Shown one piece after another: positions 21,990-33,234 of a DNA stretch of 64,000 nucleotides. The stretch is from contig OZ038487.1 of the NCBI GenBank assembly GCA_964036315.1, forward strand, positions 55,157,409 to 55,221,408, written 5' to 3'. This DNA comes from Acanthosepion esculentum (taxonomy: Eukaryota; Mollusca; Cephalopoda; Sepiida; Sepiidae). Each line of letters begins with the position of its first letter. Within the stretch, counting starts at the first letter, position 1. A program made the translations under genes and the position numbers. The notes below the pieces were generated by a model. That model was given only the letters and a program-made list of their open reading frames with translations, ran no database searches and was not told the origin of the DNA.

Positions 21990-22235
21990 ACAATAAACAA
22001 GAAATACCAAACCTTGCTATCCATAATACTCCATTGATTAGCATATATAAATAGTTCAGCTACCACCCAACAGATATGACCTGAAGATTGTGTTCAAGCA
22101 TGAAACAGATTGTTGCAAAACAGAGTTGACCTCAGTGTCATAATTAAATATATAATTACACATGCTCTGTCCCTGATATTGAGCACATTTAGTCATGTAG
22201 TATACCATAAAACAAAATCTTTTATCATATATATA
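21990..22235 (+). mobile_element. Family D retroposon, sense copy 1
   Basis: Starts near AACAAGAAATACC and ends in (TA)n. It carries CTGAAGA at 22081-22087 and GAAAC at 22102-22106, followed by an ACA-gat-TGT mini-hairpin, giving a hammerhead-like core. No protein frame. Confidence 0.75.
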
Positions 22236-22461
22236 TACATATATTTATAACAAGAAATACATGATCATGCTAGTCATAATTCCCCATTGAGCAGCATATT
22301 TTAACAGTTGAGCAGCCACAAACACATATGGCTTGAGGATTGCATTTAAGCATGAAATGGACTGTCGCCACATAGTGACCACTCATATCTTTGCACATGT
22401 TCTATCCTTGATAAAGAGGTCATATACCCATCAATATAGCATACCATAAAACTATATTTGT

Positions 22462-22494
<33 letters not shown>
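22236..22494 (+). mobile_element. Family D retroposon, sense copy 2
   Basis: Tandem to copy 1. Core version TTGAGGA (22333-22339), TGC/GCA hairpin, GAAA (22354-22357). It ends in a (TA)n tract at 22465-22494. Confidence 0.75.
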
Positions 22495-22496
<2 letters not shown>

Positions 22497-22622
22497 ACAG
22501 ATAGCCTGTTTCAGTGTATCACAGCTCATTAGTGTGGCTAGACATTCGATTGCTTCAAGCCGGGATCAAAACTTGACTGATTTGACATCAGTCAGAGACT
22601 CTACCACTAAGCTATCAGCACA
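22497..22622 (-). mobile_element. SINE-C with tRNA-like head
   Basis: On the minus strand, box A TAGCTTAGTGG is perfect (complement of 22604-22614) and box B is GTTTTGATCCC (complement of 22562-22572). The body contains CTAATGA...GAAAC (complement of 22508-22532), a degenerate hammerhead-like core, and runs into the (TA)n tract. A 5'-truncated relative is at 54548-54628. Confidence 0.8.
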
Positions 22623-22691
22623 TGGCAGAGAAAGGGAATCTTTTAACATATTATATATGTGTTGTATATAAATGCTAGAGCAGCATCCAAA

Positions 22692-22695
<4 letters not shown>

Positions 22696-22746
<51 letters not shown>
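22696..22746. repeat. (TA)n microsatellite
   Basis: About 25 TA units. Confidence 0.98.
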
Positions 22747-22748
<2 letters not shown>

Positions 22749-22960
22749 TCAAACAGGTTTGGTTAAATAATTTAGATATATTATGTCGATTAGTTTTCAC
22801 TGTGATCCTTTTGAGTTCATAGATTAATTTCTTGGTAGCCTTAGAAAATTGATTAAGAAAAATAACAAAATTTTCTTTCAAATAGCTTTTATTTTCCCAA
22901 GTATTTTCAATCTCATCTGAGACCATCTTCAGGGGATTAAGTTGTCTGTGAGTATGTATA
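22747..22960 (-). mobile_element. Penelope-like terminal (pLTR-like) sequence
   Basis: The minus strand matches 39830-39990. It contains CTGAAGA (complement of 22926-22932), a GGTCTC/GAGATT hairpin and GAAA (complement of 22905-22908). Penelope-like elements often carry terminal repeats with hammerhead motifs in either orientation, and a Penelope RT lies 0.5 kb downstream. Confidence 0.55.
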
Positions 22961-23489
22961 TGTGTTTTTGTAAATTCAAAACATTTCAACTGTCGTTTTT
23001 ACTGCTTATGCAGAGTTATAAAATTTATAAGTTCATGTGTTTTTTAGGGTTTTTCCCAGTATAAGGGAAGTAACCTTTCTATTTTTGCTCATACATATAT
23101 TTTTTTTATAAGCATTTAAGGACTTAGTTGCTATAGTCATAGTTGACTTGATTTATTTTGGGCTTTAATTCTCTTATATAAAGGGCTTCAAGGATTTTTA
23201 GTTTTTGCTTATTATTGTTTTTTATGTAATACAGATGTATTTTCAATCAATATCTGTTTAATATGTGAGTGTGGGTGTGAGTGTTTCTTTAAATGCTGAG
23301 TTATTGAACTATGCTCAGCCTCATTTGACATTGAAAGCTTATTTCCCAACATCCTCGTCAGAGAAACAATAGAGATAATCATAAGCAATATCTACAACAA
23401 TCCATCTCTTCCTCCATTAAAAATGTGACCTAAATTTAAAAAAAAACAAAAAACTTTTGATTTCCTTTTTATGACCACAAAAATAACAT

Positions 23490-23910
23490 ATATGTACAAT
23501 GTAATAGTGTCTCTATGGGTTCTATCCTTGGGCCAACATCTAGCAAGTTTTACATGACTTATTTAGAAAATAATGTACTTAATACCATAAAAAACCCTCC
23601 ACTTACCTAAGATATGTAGAGGACATTCTCATTTTAGTCAAAAACATAGATGAAATACATGAACTACAAGAAAACCTTCTAAAAAACTCATATGAACTTA
23701 ACAAGAAAAAATCCCATTCTTGATGTATTGATAGACAGTAATAATAATAATAAGTTTACTACCTCTCCTTATAAAAAAACAACTAGTATAAACACATGTA
23801 CTCTCAACTATAAAAGTGAATACCCTATTACAAAATAGCTCTTATACAAAATTTAATAAACCATGCAAAATCAAATTTTTTAACAAAAAAGATTTTCTAC
23901 ACAGAATTCA
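23490..23910 (+). pseudogene. Penelope-like reverse transcriptase fragment
   Basis: Translation shows NSVSMGSILGPTSSKFYMTY (from about 23503), ENNVLNTIKNPPL, then after a frameshift YLRYVEDILILVKN, and after another a FLDVLID-like segment and KFTTSPYKKT...NTCTLNYKSE. This order is typical of Penelope-like RTs. The catalytic Y-V-D-D has become YVED (23613-23624). Two or more frameshifts kill the gene. The GIY-YIG end is not recognisable here. Confidence 0.85.
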
Positions 23911-23983
23911 CCTTCCAGACAAATTGACCATGGTGAGATTCAAACTGAGGTCTTATTATTGGAAAGCAAATCTATTAACTCAG

Positions 23984-24011
23984 CCATATATATATATATG
24001 TTTGTATATGT

Positions 24012-24047
<36 letters not shown>

Positions 24048-24048
24048 T
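23984..24048. repeat. (TA)n and (GATA)n microsatellite
   Basis: TA repeats followed by about nine GATA units. Confidence 0.97.
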
Positions 24049-24420
24049 TTCTGTTTTAGGAGTGTTTATTCCAAGCCTTTGCATATTGAGCACTGCTGGA
24101 ATTTGCATGAGCATCATTTTATTTTTAAAAAATTTTAACATGACATTTTCACTGTTGAACAAGGTGAAGTTGATAGTAGGTGAGAGATGTTTAATATACA
24201 GAGCCTCTCTTATAGCGGTTACCAGTAATACGATTTATATACAATTTCAGTGTTTAAATATGGAAAATTTCTGTACTCCTTTACTCATAGAAAATGGAAA
24301 AACTAAATAAAAAATTAATTAAATCTTCTTTGTCTGCCATATTTTTTGAAAGACATTTAAAATAAAGGTTGCTGCCAAATATACATTAATATATATATAT
24401 ATACTTATATATATTTATTT

Positions 24421-24720
24421 ACATGCAAACTATGGTCTTCATCTTTGTTGCGATTATGACAATGTTTTGGCCATTAGGCTTCAACAGATGTATGTCAATC
24501 TGAGCAACTTACAAGGAATTACAAACTGAACCATTTATTTGATTTTCACTGCCTATGCCTAGAGATATCCCATCTAGTTCTTTTTTTAATATTGCTCAGG
24601 TATTGGACACTGAATCCAACTACACACTACCTGTATCAGGAATTGAACTCACAATTACTATGCCACCAAATTCATGAATGATTCTTTAATCCACAATGCT
24701 ATTTTTCCATAGCCTATACA
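24421..24720 (-). mobile_element. SINE-A subfamily 2, antisense
   Basis: Body and tRNA-like head on the minus strand (box B-like GAGTTCAATTCC). It faces a partial sense copy at 24735, forming an inverted pair. Confidence 0.75.
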
Positions 24721-24734
24721 GCATATGGGACAAT

Positions 24735-24965
24735 AAACTAGTGAAATGAGAACAATCTGCCTATGTAAATTAAATAAAGGGTTCAAGTCAGAATTCCCTG
24801 TAGGTTACTTAGATCAAAAAATAAACCTGTTGAAGGCCAGAGGGCACAATGGTTGAAATATTGTGATAACAACAACAAAGATGTGGAAAGTAGTACACAT
24901 GCAAATAGTGTAAATAATGAAAGCTGGTCATTGCAGAAATCAGACAGAAATTATGTATATTTATG
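24735..24965 (+). mobile_element. SINE-A subfamily 2, sense, 5' truncated
   Basis: Contains the body from the AATAAAGGGTTCAA region through a degenerate core (CTGTTGA...TTGAAA) to the 3' end. The head is missing. Confidence 0.7.
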
Positions 24966-25059
24966 CATATAATTAAAATGTCCGTTAAAGCCCTAATAAA
25001 AACTTAAATGAAAAGCAAATCACGTATTCTTATACTTATTTATATGTATTTTTCCTCCA

Positions 25060-25262
25060 TTTATTTCTCACTTTGAAACAATATCATTTATTTTTTATTC
25101 TGTTTTTCTTATCTGAATTTTTCTTTACTCCTTTTACTTGCTCGCTTCCCACTTTCCATTTCTCTTCTGCTGTTCTTCTTCTTTCTCTGCTCTCTTAATG
25201 TCTCATTGTCTGTCTTTCTGTCCTTCACTCTCTTTTTCTTCTCCAGATTGTCTTGCCCTGTC
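25060..25262. repeat. CT-rich tract
   Basis: Pyrimidine-rich low-complexity block of about 200 bp. Confidence 0.8.
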
Positions 25263-25604
25263 TTTCTCGGTTTGATCAAATTATTGTATTACATTACAGA
25301 GTACCATATCAAATATTATCATATTAAAAGGCTTAATATATCAATACATAACATACACAAGACTGTGTCACATTATATTTAGTTGACCTGTAGGAATTTG
25401 GCCAAGAATATATCTGAGAGTTTATCAATAGATCATGAACTCAACAAGAAATGCCTTACTAGATATTCATTGAATCCTACTTGAGAATCCCCACTGAGAT
25501 GGTCTCACTGACTTATAGGGCATATCGGAAAAGTAATGTGCAAGTATTTACTAATCCAATATGTTTATTAATTTCTGCCTTAATTTCTGGGATGAGAAGA
25601 TATC

Positions 25605-25920
25605 CTTATTTACATGCTGACTATTGTCCGCATCTTTGTTGTTACTATAATAACCTTTCAGTCATTGTTTACTCTGGCCTTCATCAGGGAACCTCCAGAG
25701 AATTTAAAACTGAACTCTTTATTAAATCTATGTTGGTAGATTGTTCTCATTCCACTGACCATGTATAGTGATATCTTGTCTAGTTCTTGTTTAGTACCAC
25801 TTAGTTATTGCTCACCCCATTATTAATGAGTTTAAGTCTACACTGCTGGGCCAAAGGATTGAACTTGCAATTACTATGTTGCCAAGTTCATGAACCAATG
25901 TTTTAATTCATTTTGAAAAA
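25605..25920 (-). mobile_element. SINE-A subfamily 2, near full length
   Basis: Minus-strand copy with CTGATGA (complement of 25681-25687), a GGCC-type hairpin arm and GAAAG. A tRNA-like head lies at the 25900 end. Confidence 0.75.
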
Positions 25921-26059
25921 ATAAAGAGAATTGGCAGCCAGGACTTCAAAAGCAGCAACAGTAGAAAAGAGAAGCCTTGTTGAATGCAGTCAACCATGAC
26001 AAGCAGCAGTTTCAGCAGCAGGAAGATGTGGTTTAAGGCTCCAATTTCTAAACTCAAGA

Positions 26060-26155
26060 TTGTCCCATGGTGCAATAGTCTAGTGGATTAAAACATTGCC
26101 TCATGAATTCGATGACATGGTAATTGTGTAATTCTTTATCATGCAAATGAAACAT
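26060..26155 (+). mobile_element. SINE-A subfamily 2 head fragment
   Basis: Only the tRNA-like head is readable (box A-like TAGTCTAGTGG). It is divergent from the copy just upstream. Confidence 0.6.
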
Positions 26156-26179
26156 TGTGGATATCTTTCTTTCTTTCTT

Positions 26180-28330
26180 TAGTTACTTCACCCCGAACAA
26201 GGAAATAACACCACTAAGACACAGGGGGTTACTGAGTGTTAGAGAATATGAGAAAAAAAATACTATTAAGGAGAGAGAACAATAAAAGAACAAGAATTAA
26301 GAAGATAGAAGATAACGACTGACATTGCATTTAAATTTTTTAAGATTGAAGATGATTTGGAAGCAATAAGCTGAAAGAGAGTTTCACAAGCAGGAAGTGC
26401 AATAAAAGAAACTGTTAACATAAAACTTACACTTACATGTATCTATTTCAACAGTAATATGATGAGACTTGTTGCCAATCTAGTAGTGCACTTGAATTCA
26501 TAACATCTAGGTACCATAAAGGAAGGTTTATCAGAACACTTTCCATGAAAGTATTTATAGAAAAGGTGCAGGGAAGCTACATTATGACAGCAGGAAAGTG
26601 ACTGAAACTGAGATGCTAGGTAAGAACCAATGACATTGCAGATTCCTCTTTAGATTTTATCAAGAATCTCTAAATATATAGCAGGAGCATCAGACCAGAT
26701 GTAGCAGCAATATTCAAAGCAAGGATGAATGGTAGACTTACAAATATATAAGAGAGATTCTGTCAAGGAAAACTGTCTAGCATGACACATGGAACCAGCT
26801 TCCTAGGAGCATACCTAGCAATTGATTCAATATACTCTTTCCACTTCATGTAAAAGAAAAGGGTTCTCTCAGACAATTAAAAGAGATCAGTTTTATGTTG
26901 GAGGAGTCACAATTAACAAGCCATTCCTTGCCCCAGTTAACAATGGAATGTAGATAATTTTTTATATCAGGTACCAATTTGACTTTATCGAACCACTCAG
27001 GCTTACTATTAAGACAGGTATAAATGGTTGTCTCATCAGCATAGATTGAATTGAGAACTGAAGCCATTAGGAAATTTGTTTATGAAAATTAGGAACACAG
27101 TAGGTTCATGGATAGAGACTTGTGCAACCACTGCATTAATGCAAATAGATCTAGAAGAGTGGTCGTTCAAGACTAATTTCATTTCCCAATTCGATAAGAA
27201 AGACTGAATCAGTTTAAAAATTTGTCCAGAAATACCATAACCTTTGAACTTGTGAAGAAAACCAATATGCCAAAGCTTGTCAAACATCTTTGGGATATCC
27301 AAAGCAACAGTGCAAGTGCCACCATTCTTCAAAGCTTGACAGTCTCTTTCAGCAACAACTTTTAATACATTAGCAGTTGACCTAGAAAAGTGAAAACCAT
27401 ATTGCTTATGTCCAATGCTTAATCAGTTCAGAGTTAATTAGTGTCGCCGGTATTTTGCAAAAATGAAGTAGAAAGGATGATAGAAGCCTCAGAGTTTCTT
27501 AAAAACAGGAACTAGAGATGAGGATTTCCAACAAACAGGAAAGTAAGAAGTAGCGAGGCACTTATTGTACAGTTCAGAGAGAACTGGAGCCAGTTCAGGA
27601 ACACATTTTATAAGGTCTATTGCAGGGATACCATCAAGTCCACCTGCTTTGAGGAGATCAAATTTAGAGATGATAGCAGAAACCGTGGATTGAATTACAT
27701 GTGCATATCACTCAACCGGAACTGAATTTATAAGTGGAAAGTCAGGCAAAGATACTCATGATGAGTCAAGAGTAAAATTTGAGAATTTCTGAGCAAAACA
27801 TTCTGCTTTATCAATAGAAGTTAACACCTCAAATTGAGTGAAGAGAGGAGGAATAGAATATTTATTCTTATTTCATACACTCTTACAGAGCTGCCAGTTA
27901 GAGCCAAATTTGTTAGGACCTATAAGGTGTCTCCTATCCACAAAAAAAGAGTTAGCCTCTTTTAGGACACATTTACAATTGTTATGAGCAGACCCAAATA
28001 GGCTTCTGTTGTAATAAGAACTATCACATTGGAAGAACTGGAAGAAGTGATTCCTGTGGGCTATAGCAGCAGAACAGGCTGGTGTGAAACAAGGATCAGA
28101 TTGTGGTCTCACCCGTTATTTCTGAGATGGAACAAAAGCATCAATGCCAACTTTGACCCAAAACGAAACCTCAGACACTGTTCTCAATAGGAAGGTTAAG
28201 TATCCCAATTCAAGTATTATCTTGAAGACAGTTACAAAATGAGTCCCAATTAGCATGCTGCTAGCAAAACTAAGTCTTGTGAATAGGAGGTTTCTTTCTA
28301 GTAGACAACACAAATATCAACAGAAACTAC
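26180..28330 (-). pseudogene. LINE-A (L2/CR1-like) RT copy, largest in window
   Basis: Non-LTR reverse transcriptase read on the minus strand. Order from the 5' side: a linker with VSFWVKVGIDAFVP and CFTPACSAAIAHRNHFF (28110-27990); a DGIPAIDLIK..PELAPVLSELYN line; FPVCWKSSSLVPVFK; RT motif A VALDIPKMFDKLW (27310); FLSNWEMKLVLNDHSSRS; then VAQVSIHEPTVFLIFIN (27090-27150). The catalytic box is IYADETTIYT (27030-27060): the second Asp of YADD is Glu. The C-terminal tail and 3' UTR reach 26180. Frames are broken at several places. The endonuclease is not recognisable. Confidence 0.9.
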
Positions 28331-29335
28331 TGTGTGTTCCAAATTGCCAAGAGAACCAAGTTGTGATGCTCAACAAAAGTTAGGAGAGGAGGTAAGAAAC
28401 AAACTGAATAAAGAAGCATGTTGATCAGATGTATTAGGAAAACGAAAGGGGAAATTTACTATTTATGTAGTCATCATCTAAATTGATGCACTTATTCAAA
28501 TAGTGCATTAACACTTACACTCCCCAAAGAATATGGTTTCAAATGAACCACTCTTGTCTCTTTGCAACAACAGTGTCATTTATGTGGAACTGTTTCTTGG
28601 ATAAATGTATCTACCAAACATGTGACAATGTTAAAAAGACTTTTATTGCACCTCTCTTATATATATACATCAATAATTCTGTTACCCAATGATGAGAAAA
28701 AGCATTCATTTTATATAAGAATGTATTTTTCAAACATATCAATGTTCATTTCTATGCGCATAATTTTCCAGTGGATATTAATCAAATAAATCGTACATTA
28801 CACTGAAAATTTCAAATAAAAATTTACTAAATAACTACATGCCTGGTTGGGAAGGGACTGAACATGCACCGAAGCAACACGTAAGAAATTCTCTCCACTG
28901 CCAATGGTACCAGTTGCTGAGAGTTTTAAAGGTACAAGTTACTTAGTCTTATTTCACTCCACCAGATGGGTAAATCTGCCTGAAATATTCTCTCTATATA
29001 AGAAAAGACATTGTGTTTATGTTAACCGTTGTATTCATTGTTTAGGTGTAAATAAATATCTTTATCACATGTTGATAATGTATTCTTCTTATTCATGCTA
29101 ATCCCAAAGTAAAGTTTTTAATTAAATATGCATAAATGAAAAATTGCTGCCCAAATAACGAATGAAAGTTTTTTGTTTAAGGTTTTTTTAAATTCATTTT
29201 TACTTTTGGTTCAGGCCATTTTTCTGCTTTCCAAGCAGACATTGAACATGAAATGTCCAATGTTTTCTGAGTAATTTTAGCTTTCAAAGTAATATTTTTG
29301 TGGAGTAATAATGTTCATTCTGCACTTATATCTTG
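28331..29335. other. Unassigned DNA
   Basis: No recognisable gene or element. Possibly single-copy. Confidence 0.45.
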
Positions 29336-29337
29336 TG

Positions 29338-29577
29338 TTTCTTTGGTGTTTTTTTTTTCAGGTATTTCCTCTTTGGTGTTTTTTTTTTCAGGTATTTCCT
29401 CTTTGGTGTTTTTTTTTTTCAGGTATTTCCTCTTTGGTGTTTTTTTTTTTCAGGTATTTCCTCTTTGGTGTTTTTTTTTCAGGTATTTCCTCTTTGGTGT
29501 TTTTTTTTCCAGGTATTTCCTCTTTGGTGTTTTTTTTTTCAGGTATTTCCTCTTTGATGTTTTTTCAGGTATTCCAT
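29338..29577 (+). repeat. 30-bp minisatellite with splice-site-like units
   Basis: Eight copies of a unit of 30 to 31 bp: CTTTGGTG, a run of T, then CAGGTATTTCCT. The unit length keeps all three plus frames open, giving three false repetitive proteins. Confidence 0.95.
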
Positions 29578-29699
29578 CTTCATGTGTTAGTGGGTACTAG
29601 GTTTCATTTTTTAATTATTGCATCTTCAGCTTGTGGTGTCTTTTTTGATTAGTTATGAAATTTGTTTAGTGTGCTTGTTCTTTAAACATTATTAATCCA

Positions 29700-29745
29700 C
29701 AAAAACATTCTTTGATAAAGGCTTATGAAAGTGAAAACCGTACAG
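29700..29745 (+). other. TTGANAA...GAAA motif, weak
   Basis: TTGATAA at 29712-29718, then a short possible hairpin and GAAAAC. Grouped with the other TTGANAA motifs at 36060 and 43250 but weaker. Confidence 0.25.
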
Positions 29746-29809
29746 ACGATGTTAAACAATTTTATGTTCGAATTATATCCCCCACCACCGTCCTGCCATC
29801 CATTTGCAG

Positions 29810-30030
29810 AGCTCATTTGGTAGGTTAATTGTTACCTTCTTTTGTCCTGTGAGTGACAAATTATCCAGCCATATTTTTCTTCAGTATGCGACTTAGAAGT
29901 TTCAACTCTTCCTGACTTTGTCCGTTTTATTACCATTTTCCTTAAAACTTCCTCATTGTACATATTTTCTGTCCCAGGTATTTTAGCATATTTCTGTAGA
30001 ATCACATCTCTGTTGCATACTCTTTATCCA
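29810..30030 (-). mobile_element. RTE-like LINE C-terminal fragment
   Basis: The minus strand matches the FYRKMLRI..EHV..EEVLRKM segment seen at 49540 and 57850. About 200 bp, mutated. Confidence 0.65.
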
Positions 30031-30039
30031 TGAGGAAAT

Positions 30040-31430
30040 TGTCTATCATTCACTGCCAGGAAATTAATATAACCCAAACAAGGGCCACTGTTTCTCTGTT
30101 TCTTTTTTGCATCGATTTTTCTTCCTCCTTCCCAATTTTTGCACATTTTTTCCTACCTCTTCACCCCATCTTAAAGACCATTCATTGGTCTCTATGTTTT
30201 CTTTTTCCTTCATATCTGTGCCTTTTTAATTTAAGTTCTTGTTCTTTTTTTCTCCTGCTATGTTTCAGCTTCTTACTTTAACTCCATCTTGTATTTTTCT
30301 AATTATTTTCTCTCCTGTCCTCCACATTGTATCCTTTGTTAATATTTTGATTTCTATTTTTATAATTTTTCTTTCTTCTTGTTCTTTACTTATTTTTACA
30401 GTGCTTTGGGTGTTCTTGCTCAATCCCTTTCATTCGACATTCATTCTCTTTTTGCTTAATGTCTCTCTCTCTCTCTTTTGTTGCTTATTTTTCTCTCTTT
30501 CTGTGTACTTTCCCTCTCTTTTTCTATTTTTTCTCTTCCTGTGTATTTATCTTCTCTTTTTCTGTTTCTCTCTATTTAATTTTCTCTCTCACTTCTGCTT
30601 ATATTCTACCACTATATTTAAGTTCTTCTCTCTATTTTTCTCTTTCTGCTTACTTCTCTCTCCCTGCATACTTTTCTCTATATATTTTTCTTTCTCTCTA
30701 TCTTTCTACTTATTTCTTTCTCTTTTTTTGTCTTATTTTTTTTCTTTCTGCTTATTATTCCCTGTCATCTTACTTCTATTTCTTTCTCTCTCTCTCTCTC
30801 ATTCTCTCTCTCCCCCAACCTGTTTTTATTTCTCTCTCTTTTTGTTTATTTTTCTGTTTTGCCTTCTGATTATTTTTGTATCTTCCTGCTTGTTTTTTTT
30901 ATCTATCTCTATCTATATTTTTCTCCTTCTTTCAGCTTGATTTCCTCTTTTTACTTTTCCTCTCTTTTTCTGCTTATTTTTCTCCCATAGTATCTAAGTC
31001 TTTTTTTTCTCTCTCTCAGCCTAGTATTATCTTGTCATTTCTATCTAAACTGATATTTTCATCTATTATAACATGTTACCTTTCTTTTACCTTTTTCTTA
31101 AACACACTCTAATCCACATTTTTCTGTTTCCTCTTTTCTTCATTATTCCCTTTCTCTATCTTCCCATCATTCTCCCAACTTCCTTTTAACTTACTCTCCA
31201 TATTTCTCTTCATCTGTCTCTCAGCTTTTCACTACTATTCTCTACTGTCCAAATTCCTCTCTTTTCTTTTTTTTCATTTTCTCACTATTTACCAGACATT
31301 GTAGAAAGCTTGAGTAATTTAAAAAAAAAAAAAACTTCACCAAAATCCCACCTACACAAGTATCCTCTTTTCTGTCTTTCTCTTTCCCTGTCTATCCTAT
31401 CTCTCTCTCTTCTTTTCCTTGTGCTTTGAC
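30040..31430. repeat. 1.4-kb CT-rich tract
   Basis: Strand-biased pyrimidine block. It yields frames up to 233 aa made almost only of Phe, Leu, Ser and Tyr, with no signal of a real gene. Confidence 0.9.
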
Positions 31431-31760
31431 CTTTTGCAGCGTCACATCACTACATTCTGGCCAGGGTTTACTTACAGCTGGTCGTGATGGGATGAAAGGC
31501 AAAATTCTCAAGCCAATGCTTTTTATTTATTCCTTGTTAAAAAAAAAGGGTGAAGGAAAAAACCCTGTGGGACAGGAATGTGTGGAATGCAAACCACTTA
31601 CATCATCTATGAGGGGGGATCAGTATTTGTCTCATTTGTCAGTCCAAAGCCCCCAGCTGGGCTCCACAAATTTGAACACAGCAAGACCTCCACTTCAGTG
31701 TTTGCCATTTATACAAAACAAATCTGATGTCTTTGCCTCAGAAAAAATATAAATAAAAGC
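31431..31760 (+). other. Unassigned open frame, balanced composition
   Basis: After the CT tract the sequence becomes balanced, and one frame of 108 codons (31426-31752) includes GKNPVGQECVECKPL. I recognise no family and see no matching neighbour exon. It may be an old LINE piece or chance. Confidence 0.2.
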
Positions 31761-32177
31761 CAGGGAAAAGAAATAAATATACAGTATATTGAAGGTTTTA
31801 ACCAAATATAAAATTAAAAATATCTTTCTGATTCAGACATCTTTTTTTTCTGATTGAGATATAAAATAAAACCTGATCCATAGCCAAGAGGATTGTGGGA
31901 GGTACTCTTCATCATTCACAAGAAGAATTTCTTGCTTATTGTCCAGTGAAAAAGATATTTTATCTGCAAAATTTTATTTCTTAGCAGGTTAGAAGCCCTT
32001 TCTAATTGAAATGGGACATTAATAGCTTACAAGCTATTGTACCTGGAAGCTCTCAGTTTTGACAATAAGATTAACAAATACTGTGCCCTGTTTGAACTTG
32101 ATATTTTCCATCCTACCCCCAAATATAAACTCATATGATTCTCTGTTTAACAAAAATCACGTCATTAGTCATAGATG

Positions 32178-32556
32178 ACAAAATTTATAACCAAATTTAT
32201 ATCTCCACCAAAATGTATGACTGAATTTATATATCCACCGAAATTCATGACCCAATTTATATATCAATCAAAATTTATGACCAAATTTATGTATCACCCA
32301 AAATTTATAAAATGTGTATGTTCGACAAAATTTATACATCCTCTAAAATGTATGACCGAATTCATATATTCACTAAAATCTATGAGCAAATTTATATATC
32401 CACCAAAATTCATAACCAAATTTATGTATCCACTATTTATGATAAAATTTATATGTCTACCAAAGTTTATGAACAAATTTATAACTCCATCAAAATTTAT
32501 AACCAAATTTATATGTCCACTAAAATTTATGACCAACTTTATATGTCCACCAAAAG
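32178..32556. repeat. 30-bp minisatellite, about 12.6 copies
   Basis: Degenerate unit of the type AAAATTTATGACCAAATTTA plus TATATCCACC. Because 30 is divisible by 3, frames remain open on both strands. The plus frame gives a ten-residue repeat like KFMTKFIYPP. I treat it as non-coding. Confidence 0.93.
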
Positions 32557-33060
32557 CTTTCTGTTATCAATAATCCCATCATCTATGAAATGAATGAAAA
32601 TTCCTATTCTTCATCTTACATCTAACTGGATATGAATTTAGTCCAAGTCATATTTTACAGAAACAAAGTTAAAAACAATTTTAATGAAATGACATATAAT
32701 ATAGATGAAAATATTTTATTATAGCTGATGATAAGGTAATTAATTCTCTGAAAAATGAATATATTTATATGGAAAGTTCTTCATTGAAATTTCAAGCCAG
32801 GGTAGAAATGCTTATATTTATAAAGTATTTTTACCTATCTCCAATTCACCAGCAGCAGGTTTATATCTGAGAGTGTTTTAGGATTATGGTGTGACAGTCT
32901 AATTTACTGTCGGACCTTACCAAAGGTAGAAAATCCCTGGTATCGGAAATGTTGGTTTTCCTGAAAAAAATTTATGTATTTTTGTTATTTGAATTAGCAT
33001 TCAACACTCTTTATATATGTAACCATTTTTTGACAAACAGTTAATTTGTCAGTTTTTAAT
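32557..33060. other. Unassigned AT-rich DNA
   Basis: No feature recognised. Confidence 0.5.
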
Positions 33061-33064
33061 TGAA

Positions 33065-33065
33065 T

Positions 33066-33118
<53 letters not shown>

Positions 33119-33130
33119 TTATTTATTTTA
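33065..33130. repeat. (TA)n/(ATTT)n microsatellite
   Basis: TA tract followed by TTTA units. Confidence 0.97.
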
Positions 33131-33234
33131 TTTAGTTACTGGTTTCAGCCTGTATCATACATAGCAATTTTTCAAAATGGCCATTTGTTTCTGTCATTTG
33201 CTGGATGCTCCCAAGATCTGTTTTTTTTTTTTTT

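Noticed and set aside
23320..23375. Another hammerhead core on the minus strand (CTGACGA...GAAA)
   Set aside because: The segment between the two boxes cannot form a stem; likely decayed or chance.
29298..29652. Three overlapping repetitive frames of 74-113 codons
   Set aside because: They are the same 30-bp minisatellite read in three phases.
30239..30940. 233-codon open frame
   Set aside because: Made almost only of Phe, Leu, Ser and Tyr; it lies inside a pyrimidine tract and overlaps similar frames in other phases.
31426..31752. 108-codon frame as a gene
   Set aside because: No recognisable domain, and the start lies in the CT tract. Kept only as an unassigned stretch.
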